Below, piece by piece: positions 17,451-25,548 of a DNA stretch of 64,000 nucleotides. The stretch comes from JAKQHY01 sp034429475. Lineage in GTDB: Bacteria > Chloroflexota > Anaerolineae > B4-G1 > SLSP01. The stretch lies in assembly GCA_034429475.1 (NCBI GenBank), contig DAOUGD010000096.1:1-64000 (forward strand). Direction: 5' to 3'. Each line of letters opens with the position of its first letter. The stretch's first letter is position 1. The position numbers were made by a program, and so were the translations under genes. The notes beneath the pieces are model-generated. The model made no database searches and had not been told where the DNA came from. It saw only the letters and a program-made list of their open reading frames with translations.

Positions 17451-18224
17451 ATGGCGGCGACGTTCGATGAGCGTTTAGAGGTGAGACAACACTGCCCGGT
17501 CAACCCGGAGCTGGTGAGCGCGTTGTATGCGGTGGTCCGGCAGGATACCCCGGAGATCCGCGCTGCGCTGTATGCCGCGCTGCTAGAAAGTACGTTGATT
17601 TTGCCAACGGCGGAAAGTTTTGGGGCATCCGACGCCCCACTCAGGCTGTTGGCGGGCGAAAATCAGGGCGGCGAGACGGTGTTGCTGGCCTTCACCGATG
17701 AGGAGGCTGTCTTGAAATGGAAGGCCGACGGCGCCGATTATGTGGCGCTGCGGGCACCGGCCCTCTTTGCATTGGCGGCCCGCCAGCAAGCCGCCGAAGT
17801 CGTGATTAACCCGGCGGGGCCGGTGGGCGGGCGCGTCTTGAGTCACGAATTTGCGCCGCTGGCGCAGGGCCAACATCCCGGCCGCTTCGTCGAAACGGCG
17901 GTGTTGATCAGCAGCCCGGCGCCCCCCCCACCGCTTCCCTGGCGCGCGGCGTTGAACGCAATCCTCGCGCAGCATCCCGCCATTGTAGAAGCCACCATGT
18001 TTCAGTTGCACCGGGGGCAAGACGTTTCTCCGGTCGTCATCGGTGTGACCTTCACCCCCTCCACCGACTTAGACACACAGAGTGACGTGATGCAGGCGGT
18101 CGTCGCGGCTTGCCGGGCGTCTACGGCCCTCACCCCGCAGCCGGAGTTCATCGTCCTGGCCGTCGGGAATTTCTTGCAGACCGTGCGCGACACCGTCGCG
18201 CCCTTTTATCCGGCGCGCGATTGA
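17451..18224 (+). CDS. SseB-family protein
   Basis: A 257-residue protein with an N-terminal SseB domain (about residues 20-130, with PLRLLAGENQGGETVLLAFTDEEAVLKW) and a C-terminal SseB-like half (about 140-255). SseB is named for enhanced serine sensitivity in E. coli, but its molecular role is not established. The frame opens at TTG 17430; ATG 17451 is preferred, preceded by GGGGGATGAG. It precedes the response regulator-kinase hybrid in the same direction with a 38-base gap. Confidence 0.7.
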   Translation: MAATFDERLEVRQHCPVNPELVSALYAVVRQDTPEIRAALYAALLESTLILPTAESFGASDAPLRLLAGENQGGETVLLAFTDEEAVLKWKADGADYVALRAPALFALAARQQAAEVVINPAGPVGGRVLSHEFAPLAQGQHPGRFVETAVLISSPAPPPPLPWRAALNAILAQHPAIVEATMFQLHRGQDVSPVVIGVTFTPSTDLDTQSDVMQAVVAACRASTALTPQPEFIVLAVGNFLQTVRDTVAPFYPARD

Positions 18225-18262
18225 GGTTTTGAGGGATATTTTTTCTAGTCGAGGTGAATTTT

Positions 18263-19378
18263 ATGCGTAAGCCAGAAACCATTCGCACCTTAGTGGTTGA
18301 AGACGATTACTTGATGCGCGAGATGGTCATTGGGTACCTGAACGAGTTGAAATACACGGTCGTCGGGCAGGCGGTCAACGGGCGTCAGGCCATCGAGATG
18401 GTGCAGAAACTCCGCCCCGATGTGGTGGTGATGGATTTGCGGATGCCGGACATGGACGGGATTCAAGCCGCGCAGTACATCAGCAACCATTGCCCGACGC
18501 CGATTGTCGTCCTCACGGCTTACGAAACCTTCGAACTGCTCAAGCAGACGAGTGACGCGGGGGTGGGCGCGTACCTGGTCAAACCGTCAAACACGCAGGA
18601 ATTGGAGCGCGCCATCACCATCGCCCGCGCCCGCTTCGACGATATGCTCCAACTGCGCCGGATGAATCAGGAGTTGGAGGCGCGCAATGCCGACCTGGCC
18701 GCCTATTCGCACACCGTCTCCCACGACATGCAGAATTTTCTCCAACTGATCTTCGGATTTGCCGAGGCACTCTACCGCTATCACGACACAATGGACACAG
18801 AAGATCTGAACACTTGTGCCTCATCCATTATGCGCAACGTCGAAAAGATGAATGTGGTCACTAAGGAGCTGTTGCTGCTGGCCGAGGTGCGCAAGACCCG
18901 CGCGCTGACCCGCCCCATCCAAAATATGGACGAGATCGTGGAGAGTGCTTTGACTCGCCTGGCCCATTTGGTGGAAGAACACCATCCCACGATCGAACGC
19001 CCCGACAAATGGCCGGTCGCCATGGGCTACGGACCGTGGCTCGAAGAGGTGTGGCTGAACTACCTGAGCAACGCCATCGTCTATGGCGGCGAGTCGCCCC
19101 AGATCGAACTGGGGGCCACCGAGCAAAGCAAGGGCCAGGTGCGCTTCTGGATACGCGACCACGGGCCGGGAATTCCACCCGATGAACAGGTGCAACTGTT
19201 CAAGCCGTTTGACGACGCTTCACAGATCAAGCTGGAGGGCAACGGGTTGGGATTGTCCATCGTCCAGCGCATTGTGGAGAAGTTGGAGGGGATAGTGGGA
19301 GTGGAAAGCACATTGGGGGCCGGCAGCACCTTTTTCTTTACCCTGCCCGCCATCGGCGCGCCGCCGAAATTGCTTTGA
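18263..19378 (+). CDS. Response regulator-histidine kinase hybrid
   Basis: A 371-residue cytoplasmic signalling protein. Residues 1-120 form a receiver domain with acidic residues near 14-15, phospho-acceptor D58 in VVMDLRMP, T86 and K107. A short coiled coil leads into a HisKA-like helix with H154 in YSHTVSHDMQNF, followed by a HATPase domain with the N box NYLSNAIVYGG, the G1 box DHGPGIPP and GNGLGLSI. Having the receiver at the N-terminus means the kinase is probably controlled by phosphotransfer from another kinase. ATG 18263 has GAGGTG six bases upstream. A strong terminator follows. Confidence 0.88.
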   Translation: MRKPETIRTLVVEDDYLMREMVIGYLNELKYTVVGQAVNGRQAIEMVQKLRPDVVVMDLRMPDMDGIQAAQYISNHCPTPIVVLTAYETFELLKQTSDAGVGAYLVKPSNTQELERAITIARARFDDMLQLRRMNQELEARNADLAAYSHTVSHDMQNFLQLIFGFAEALYRYHDTMDTEDLNTCASSIMRNVEKMNVVTKELLLLAEVRKTRALTRPIQNMDEIVESALTRLAHLVEEHHPTIERPDKWPVAMGYGPWLEEVWLNYLSNAIVYGGESPQIELGATEQSKGQVRFWIRDHGPGIPPDEQVQLFKPFDDASQIKLEGNGLGLSIVQRIVEKLEGIVGVESTLGAGSTFFFTLPAIGAPPKLL

Positions 19379-19388
19379 GGCGTTTGGT

Positions 19389-19415
19389 CAGCAGATTGAG
19401 CGGATTCAGCAGATT
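19389..19415. repeat. Three 9-bp units of the CAGCAGATT family
   Basis: Units CAGCAGATT, GAGCGGATT and CAGCAGATT in direct tandem just after the kinase gene. They are the reverse complement of the units at 2891. Confidence 0.7.
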
Positions 19416-19429
19416 GTGGCGTTGAATCG

Positions 19430-19463
19430 GACGGCCGCCTCCCATCAGGCGGCCGTCTTTTTT
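19430..19463 (+). terminator. Rho-independent terminator
   Basis: An 11-bp GC-rich perfect stem, GACGGCCGCCT with AGGCGGCCGTC, encloses a 6-base loop and is followed by six T residues. It ends transcription of the kinase gene. Confidence 0.9.
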
Positions 19464-19467
19464 AGGT

Positions 19468-21276
19468 TCACGGCGCCCAGGAGAGTCGCTGATTTTCCCA
19501 CCCTGGATAAGATGCGCCTAAATCCAGGATGCGCTGGACATTTTGGCCGTCATATTGCATCACGTAAATCGCCCAGTGACTGTCCCGGTTGCTCACAAAG
19601 GCCAGCCGGCTGCCATCGGGCGCCCAGACCGGCAGCCCCTCATCAGAGATCTCCGTCGTCACCTGCTGGACTCCCCCTTGCGTGTTCAGCAAGAAAATAT
19701 CCCAGTTGCCCGTCACGTTGCTCATATAGGCCAACAGATTGCCGGCCGGCGCCCAATTGACGGCAGTGTCCGCTTCGTTGTTGGTGAGGCGGACAGCGGG
19801 CTGATCGTCGTCAGGATTGTCCAGCATGACGCCGCACACCCCCTCTGCGTCACAGCCGGTGTAAGCCAACACACCCGTCGGCCCCCAGGCCGGCCCCCAG
19901 CCGGTCGCCAACACCCACGGCTCGCCGGTGTTGTTAGTATTGGCGATGTAAACGGTCCAGATACCCATCTCATTCGGCGCAGCGTAGGCGGTGCGCAGGC
20001 TGTCGGGAGAAAGTGTGGGCCAGGTTTGCGTGCGCGGCGTGAGCAGTTGCAGCGGCACCCCTTCCTCCGGCAGCACCATCCCCACGCCGCCCGACACCCG
20101 GTCGCGGTAGATCATCCGCCCGGTGCCGCGTTCCCACCAGGGTTGATCGGCGTTGGACGCCGCGCGGATGATGCGACCATCCGGGAACAGGGCGTATACG
20201 TCGTAAGCCTCGGTGGCGCTGTTGTAGACAGGGTACGCCAGCCGCCCCATCGTGAAGCCAGGGACCGGCTGCGGGGTAAGCTGCGGCGTCTCGCCACTCA
20301 GGGGGGCAGGGGTGGCAACCAGACAGGTTTGCGCCGCCGTTGCCCGCTTCTGATCCACCGTGGCGTCGGCGTAAAGGCGCAGCGCCTGGGCATACTGCAA
20401 CTCTGCCGGACACATCTCCCCTTGCGCGACGAAGTAATCGGCGTAAGCCAGGTGCGCCTGGTAAAGCCGCTGACTCACATCCTTATAGGAAGGGTTAGAA
20501 GCATATAGCGCCTCGAAACGTTCGATGCACACCACCCAATCCACACCCCAGTAGTTCAGCGCATCCAGGTAACGCGCGGCGACGTTGCGGCGATTCACCG
20601 CCTCCGTATCCAGCGGGCGCAACGCGATGGCCTGATCCAGATAGGAGATGCCGAATTCGAGGCTGTCCTCTTCCAGGAACGCAATCCCGGCGTTATACAG
20701 ACTCTCAAAGAGCATCTCTTCGACCTGCTGTTGCGCATACGCGGGATCCAGGGCGCGCAGTTGCGTGAGCGTGCGCGCCGTCGTCACCCAGTCTTGCGCG
20801 GCGTAGGAATCGCTGGCCTGCTGAAGCAGTTGCTCGGTGAGGGACTGGACGGCTTCCATAGTAGGCGTCGGCTTGACGGCAAGACGGGCGCGCGCTTCGG
20901 AGAGGCCCTGCTGCGCCAGCGCATGGTTAGCGTCAAGTTGCAGCACATACTCAAATTCGGCGGCGGCGCGCTCGAAGCGGCCCTCATTGAGCGCCTGGAT
21001 GCCGGCGGCGTAATGCTCGTCCAACACGGTCAGCCGTTGCGTCTCCCGGTCGCGTTCGCCGTAGTAAAGACCGGCATAGATGGCGCTGCCGGCAACCACG
21101 GCAAAAATTAACACGGCCAGCAGGATGATGAGAACGATCCACCCTGCCTTCCGCGCTTTTGAGACCCGCGGCGGCGGCGCAGCGCCGGCCTCCGGCGGCG
21201 TCAGCGTCGCGCCGCAGTGGGGACACAGCAAACTTCCATGCTCCAAAATGTGACCACAATCAGGGCAATTTGTCAT
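19468..21276 (-). CDS. Zinc-ribbon, TPR and TolB-like beta-propeller membrane protein
   Basis: A 602-residue protein with a zinc ribbon at the N-terminus (C4, C7, C18, C21), one membrane helix (about residues 44-68), several TPR-like helical repeats (about 80-330; for example GIQALNEGRFERAAAEFEYVLQLDANHALA) and a C-terminal set of PD40/TolB-like blades (NWDIFLLNTQGGVQQVTTE, APDGSRLAFVSNRDSHWAIYVM). It would sit in the membrane with the ribbon inside and the propeller outside. This combination is frequent in Chloroflexota and has no known function. It is read convergently to the kinase gene. Confidence 0.75.
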   Translation of the reverse strand: MTNCPDCGHILEHGSLLCPHCGATLTPPEAGAAPPPRVSKARKAGWIVLIILLAVLIFAVVAGSAIYAGLYYGERDRETQRLTVLDEHYAAGIQALNEGRFERAAAEFEYVLQLDANHALAQQGLSEARARLAVKPTPTMEAVQSLTEQLLQQASDSYAAQDWVTTARTLTQLRALDPAYAQQQVEEMLFESLYNAGIAFLEEDSLEFGISYLDQAIALRPLDTEAVNRRNVAARYLDALNYWGVDWVVCIERFEALYASNPSYKDVSQRLYQAHLAYADYFVAQGEMCPAELQYAQALRLYADATVDQKRATAAQTCLVATPAPLSGETPQLTPQPVPGFTMGRLAYPVYNSATEAYDVYALFPDGRIIRAASNADQPWWERGTGRMIYRDRVSGGVGMVLPEEGVPLQLLTPRTQTWPTLSPDSLRTAYAAPNEMGIWTVYIANTNNTGEPWVLATGWGPAWGPTGVLAYTGCDAEGVCGVMLDNPDDDQPAVRLTNNEADTAVNWAPAGNLLAYMSNVTGNWDIFLLNTQGGVQQVTTEISDEGLPVWAPDGSRLAFVSNRDSHWAIYVMQYDGQNVQRILDLGASYPGWENQRLSWAP

Positions 21277-21352
21277 AGTGTGTGAGGGTTAGAAATCGTA
21301 ACAGAATACCCCGGTTGAGATGCAGGGCGCATCCCAAACGCGGGGCAAGCGG

Positions 21353-23065
21353 CTAATCCCAATGAAATTCTTCCAGCGCCAGGTCGCCGATGAATTCCCG
21401 CAAAATGGAATTTTCGGGCGTCAGGTTAATATCCACCGTCTCGAACCATTGCAGGAACGTCAGCAGACGTTTGGCCTCCACCCACTGGTGCGAGTACGGC
21501 TCGACCTGGAGCAGCAACGGTTCGGCAAACAGTTTGAGCATCGAAAGTTCGTATACGAGCGCCGAATTAAACATCACGTCGGCGTTTTCCTGGTAGGGGA
21601 AGATGTTTCGTTTTTCACCGCGCCGCACGCTTTCCCAGCGCGCGATGGTGTCCATTGCCGTGTAACCGCGCGTGCGCGCGTCCCGCACGATGCGCCGGAT
21701 AAGGCGCGAGTCGGTGGTGGGCACGCGGTTGTGCCGATCCAGGTTCAACTGCGTCAAGGCCGAGACGTAAATGCGGAAAATGGCCCGGTTGGGCAGGCTG
21801 TATACCAGGCGCGGATTCAACCCGTGAATGCCTTCCACGATGATGACCTGATCTGGTTCAAGGCGGACGACTGCGCCAGGCTCACGCATCCCGGTGTAGA
21901 AGTTGAATTTCGGCATTTGCACTTCTTCGCCGTGCAGCAAGGCGCCCAAATGTTGATTGAACAATTTGAGGTCCACGGCCTCCAGGGCCTCGAAGTCGAA
22001 CTCGCCGTTTTCGTCCTTGGGGGTATCCTCCCGGTTGACAAAGTAGTGATCCATTTCCAGCGCGTAAGGGCGCATCCCGTGCGCCAACATCTGCACCGCC
22101 AGCCGCTTGGAAAACGTGGTCTTGCCCGATGAGGACGGCCCGGCAATCAACACCAGGCGCACGCGGTCGCGGCGTTCCCACACTTGTTGCGCAATGTTGA
22201 CGATGCGATGCTCGTGCAATGCCTCAGAAACCAGCACCACTTTGCGAATCTGCCCCTTTTCGACCGCCTGGTTCAACTCGCCCACGCTCTCCACACCCAG
22301 CAGATGGAGCCAGTCGCCGTATTCCCGAAACACGGTGATCAACTGCCGGTTCTGCTGCGGTTCCAACAATTGGGTCGGCAGATGGCGTTGGGGGAATTGC
22401 AGCACGAAACCATCCTCCCAACGCAGCAGGCGGAAATAGCGCAAATAACCGGTTGAAGGCGTCATGTAACCGTGAAAGTAATCCCGATACCCGTCGAGGC
22501 TATAGAGGCGCAAATAGGCCTTCTTCTTGCGGGAGCGCCCCCGGAAAATCGCCACTTTATCCGGCTCGTGGCGCGCCTCAAAAATGCTCAGCGCCTCGTC
22601 CAGGGGGACCTCTTCGCGCAGGATGGGGAGGTCGTCTGCAACTATCCGCTGCATTTCCGCCGTGATCGTTTCCAACTCCTCTTCAGTAAACGGGGCGCGG
22701 CCGCGCACTTCGCAGAAATAGCCCCCAAATGGCAGCGAATGGTCCACGAAAATCTCGGCCTCGGGGAATAGTTTATGAGTGACCGCCACCAGCAGGAACG
22801 TCAGGGAACGGCGATAGATGCGCACCCCATCGGACTGGGAGATGTCCAACGGTTCCACCACACTGTCTCGTTGCAGCGGATAGGTGAGCTCGCGCAGTTC
22901 CTTGTTGACCAGGGCCACTACAATGGGAACGGCGGCGTCCGGATAGGCAACCTTGATAAACGTGCTGACTTTAGCGCCCAGGGGGCCTTCAAAGGTGCGA
23001 CCATCGGGCAGCGTAACCAGCACGGTTTCCCGTGGCGTGGTCAAATGTACAGGGTTAGTGTTCAT
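21353..23065 (-). CDS. TGS-domain uridine kinase-like nucleoside kinase
   Basis: A 570-residue protein with a TGS domain at residues 12-75, a region related to the second domain of threonyl- and alanyl-tRNA synthetases (90-180) and a C-terminal uridine kinase/phosphoribulokinase domain with Walker A GPSSSGKT at 309-316. Such fusions are known in Firmicutes, Thermotogae and Chloroflexota and are annotated as nucleoside or uridine kinases; at least one relative phosphorylates nucleosides. The synthetase-like half may be a nucleic-acid or ligand sensor. ATG 23065 is preferred to the TTG four codons upstream. It is a lone gene, divergent from the next block. Confidence 0.82.
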   Translation of the reverse strand: MNTNPVHLTTPRETVLVTLPDGRTFEGPLGAKVSTFIKVAYPDAAVPIVVALVNKELRELTYPLQRDSVVEPLDISQSDGVRIYRRSLTFLLVAVTHKLFPEAEIFVDHSLPFGGYFCEVRGRAPFTEEELETITAEMQRIVADDLPILREEVPLDEALSIFEARHEPDKVAIFRGRSRKKKAYLRLYSLDGYRDYFHGYMTPSTGYLRYFRLLRWEDGFVLQFPQRHLPTQLLEPQQNRQLITVFREYGDWLHLLGVESVGELNQAVEKGQIRKVVLVSEALHEHRIVNIAQQVWERRDRVRLVLIAGPSSSGKTTFSKRLAVQMLAHGMRPYALEMDHYFVNREDTPKDENGEFDFEALEAVDLKLFNQHLGALLHGEEVQMPKFNFYTGMREPGAVVRLEPDQVIIVEGIHGLNPRLVYSLPNRAIFRIYVSALTQLNLDRHNRVPTTDSRLIRRIVRDARTRGYTAMDTIARWESVRRGEKRNIFPYQENADVMFNSALVYELSMLKLFAEPLLLQVEPYSHQWVEAKRLLTFLQWFETVDINLTPENSILREFIGDLALEEFHWD

Positions 23066-23179
23066 AGGCTTTATCAAAATTTATGGCATGATCATTGTGT
23101 AACCCGAAAAAGTATACCGTTTTTAGCCAGTTTGTAAAGATTGTTCAGAAATTTTCCCCAAAAATTAACACAAAAACCC

Positions 23180-23208
23180 TTGAAAAACCGTTACCGATGT
23201 GTTATGAT
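23180..23208 (+). promoter_or_regulatory. Strong sigma70-type promoter
   Basis: TTGAAA at 23180-23185 and TATGAT at 23203-23208 are spaced by exactly 17 bases. Transcription would start near 23215, giving a leader of about 97 bases with a GCCTCTT/AAGAGGC hairpin at 23226-23243. Confidence 0.6.
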
Positions 23209-23311
23209 GTAGCTTATGTCACAGCGCCTCTTGTGAAAGAGGCTCCCCAATGACACCAGCCTGGAGCAGTCCATGCGGCCTAATCCTTATGGGGAGAAAC
23301 GATAAAATAAA

Positions 23312-23692
23312 ATGTATCCAGATAGCGAAATTTTGTTCCCGCCGCGTTGTATCCAACAATTGCGCGACCTGCGCGGGCCGCAATGGCAAAGGCTCATTGA
23401 ACACGTGACGATGATGCCCAATAATCACGAAGAAGTGCTGGCGTTTGGCTTGATGATGATTAAGCTGGGCAGTTGTCTTACCTGCGATTTGGACAGTTAT
23501 CGCGCCTCTCTGGGATGCTGCACGTGCGCCCGTCGCACCATCAGCGGCTTCAAAGGCGACGATACTTCCCTGCTGGAAATCTACGACAAGGCTTTGGAAG
23601 ACGTCCACGGTTTTGTCATCAAAGAGCAACCCCTCTCGGTCAAATTGCTGCTTGAGGAGCAACTCGAACCGGCCCTACACCGCAGAGGATAA
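23312..23692 (+). CDS. Cysteine-rich protein of unknown function
   Basis: A 126-residue soluble protein that I do not recognise. It has a cysteine cluster in the middle, SCLTCDLDSYRASLGCCTC, that could bind zinc or an iron-sulfur cluster, surrounded by predicted helices. The nearest ribosome binding sequence, GGGGAG at 23291-23296, is 15 bases from the ATG, which is long. It has its own promoter and ends 7 bases before the glycosidase-like gene, so both are probably on one transcript. Confidence 0.7.
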   Translation: MYPDSEILFPPRCIQQLRDLRGPQWQRLIEHVTMMPNNHEEVLAFGLMMIKLGSCLTCDLDSYRASLGCCTCARRTISGFKGDDTSLLEIYDKALEDVHGFVIKEQPLSVKLLLEEQLEPALHRRG

Positions 23693-23699
23693 GCGCTTC

Positions 23700-25295
23700 A
23701 TGCCCCGCCGTCTATGGCTCGGTGTCATTCCCCTGCTGATTGTGTTGCTGGCTGGCGCGACCTGGCTGCTGCCCGATCCCCGCGCCCGGCTGTTTGACCT
23801 CACCGGCGAAGAACGGCTCATCCCGCAAGTGCGCGGCGTCGTCCAGTGGGCGTTCCGGTGGACGCGCCCCCAGCCGCAGACCGCCCCCGACGCCGCCATC
23901 GCCCACACCGACCTGCCGCCGTTTGGCGTCAACACCTTTTTGGAGCAGGAAGTTGAGCCGGAGAAGCGCGAGCGCTCGCTCCAAATGATCGCCGACGCCG
24001 GTTTCCACTGGATCCGGCAGTCGTTCCCCTGGTATGACCTCGAAATTCACGGCAAGGGCGACTTTGAAGACCGCCGCCACGAGCCGACCCGTTCAGCGTG
24101 GGACAAGTACGACAACATCGTGGCGCTGGCGGAGCAAAACGGGCTGGACATCATCGCCCGGCTGGAAGCGCCGCCGGAGTGGAGCCGCCACGACGGGCAG
24201 GCGCGCGGCGCGTTCGGCCCGCCGGACGATCTGGCGGACTACGGCGACTACGTGAGCACGGTGGTCACGCGCTACCGGGGCCGCGTGCGCTTCTACCAGA
24301 TCTGGAACGAGCCGAACATCTACCCGGAATGGGGCAACCAGCCAGTCAACCCGGAGGTGTACACCGAACTGCTGTGCCTGGCCTACGCGCGCGTGAAGGC
24401 CGCCGATCCCGACGCGGTCGTCATCAGCGGGGCGATGGCGCAGACGATGGAGCTGGGCACCTGGAATGAGGGATACCAGGGCAACAACCTGATGGATGTC
24501 GTCTTTTTGCAGCGGATGTATAACGCGGGAGCCGGGGCCTGTTTCGACGTTATGGCCGTCAACGACTACATGCTGTGGTCGGCGGCCAGCGACCACCGGC
24601 TGACGCAGCGCGAGATCAACTTTTCGCGCCCGCTGTGGGTGCGCGACGTGATGGTCGCCAACGGGGACGCCGCCAAGCCGATCTGGCTCAGCGAGATGAA
24701 CAGCAACGCCGCGCCCGAATCTATCCCCGAACGCTACGGGCGGGTGACGGACGAGCAGCAGGCGCGCTACGCACCGCTGGCCTATGAGCGCATCCAGCGG
24801 GAATGGCCCTGGGCGGGCGTCACGACGGTGTGGTTCTTCAAGCGCGCCTCCGACGCCGAGGTGGATCAGCCCTTCTACTACTTCCGCCTGGTCGAGCCAG
24901 ACTTCACGCCGCGCCCCGTCTACGACAGCCTGGCGACGTACCTCAACGGGTTGACGCCGACGCTGTATCGGGGACGCCATCAAGAGGCGACGTGGCAGCT
25001 TGCCTACGCCGGCGAATGGGAAGACGTGGCCGACGCGCAGGCCGAGTTAGGCCACTATCGCCGCGCCGCGACCGGCGCAAGCGTGACGCTGACGTGGGAA
25101 GGCCGAAGCCTCACATTGACGCCGGGGCCAGGGGAAGGCGTGCTGCGCGTGACGGACGAAGCCGGGAAGTCCCGCGACATCACGCTGCGTGGGCAGCCCG
25201 TTACGCTGGCGCAACATCTGACTGCGCAATCTCAAACGCTGACGTTGACCGCGATCAGCGGCGACGTGGGAATTGACGCGATGGCGGTGCGGTAA
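23700..25295 (+). CDS. Membrane-anchored clan GH-A glycoside hydrolase-like protein
   Basis: A 531-residue protein with an N-terminal membrane anchor (residues 5-25) and a TIM-barrel glycosidase domain (about 70-430) similar to GH39/GH5 enzymes. The acid/base glutamate is E204 in WNEPN and the likely nucleophile is E332 in IWLSEMN, so a retaining mechanism is plausible. A C-terminal beta domain of about 90 residues follows. The sugar specificity is unknown. The open frame extends to 23613, overlapping the preceding gene; ATG 23700 with GAGGAT upstream begins immediately before the signal helix. Confidence 0.78.
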   Translation: MPRRLWLGVIPLLIVLLAGATWLLPDPRARLFDLTGEERLIPQVRGVVQWAFRWTRPQPQTAPDAAIAHTDLPPFGVNTFLEQEVEPEKRERSLQMIADAGFHWIRQSFPWYDLEIHGKGDFEDRRHEPTRSAWDKYDNIVALAEQNGLDIIARLEAPPEWSRHDGQARGAFGPPDDLADYGDYVSTVVTRYRGRVRFYQIWNEPNIYPEWGNQPVNPEVYTELLCLAYARVKAADPDAVVISGAMAQTMELGTWNEGYQGNNLMDVVFLQRMYNAGAGACFDVMAVNDYMLWSAASDHRLTQREINFSRPLWVRDVMVANGDAAKPIWLSEMNSNAAPESIPERYGRVTDEQQARYAPLAYERIQREWPWAGVTTVWFFKRASDAEVDQPFYYFRLVEPDFTPRPVYDSLATYLNGLTPTLYRGRHQEATWQLAYAGEWEDVADAQAELGHYRRAATGASVTLTWEGRSLTLTPGPGEGVLRVTDEAGKSRDITLRGQPVTLAQHLTAQSQTLTLTAISGDVGIDAMAVR

Positions 25296-25390
25296 TTGCC
25301 TCTGCCGACCACGAATTTTTCACAAAACTACGAATGGGGAGTCGGCTTATTTGTGTATTCGTCAGGCGTTACGCGGTTTCTTATTTTTTT

Positions 25391-25469
25391 ACAGGATTAA
25401 CAGGATTTTCAGGATTAGAAAAAGCTTTATAGACACTTTTTTATCCTGTTAATCCTGTAAATCCTGTCC
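25391..25469. repeat. Inverted pair of 9-bp tandem arrays, ACAGGATTA family
   Basis: Left arm units ACAGGATTA, ACAGGATTT, TCAGGATTA; right arm units ATCCTGTTA, ATCCTGTAA, ATCCTGTCC after a 25-base AT-rich loop. The transcript would fold into a long hairpin after the glycosidase gene. Related units occur at 29827 and 35079. Confidence 0.85.
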
Positions 25470-25522
25470 AAAGAAACGAACTGCGTAACTACTGCATATC
25501 ACCTGAGAGCTAACCCTCGTAG

Positions 25523-25528
25523 TATAAT
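25523..25528 (+). promoter_or_regulatory. -10 box upstream of the SNF2 helicase gene
   Basis: A perfect TATAAT 20 bases before the start codon; no good -35 box is visible, so the leader would be very short. GAGGTG follows as the ribosome binding site. Confidence 0.35.
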
Positions 25529-25548
25529 GCGGGCAGAGGTGCAAAAAA

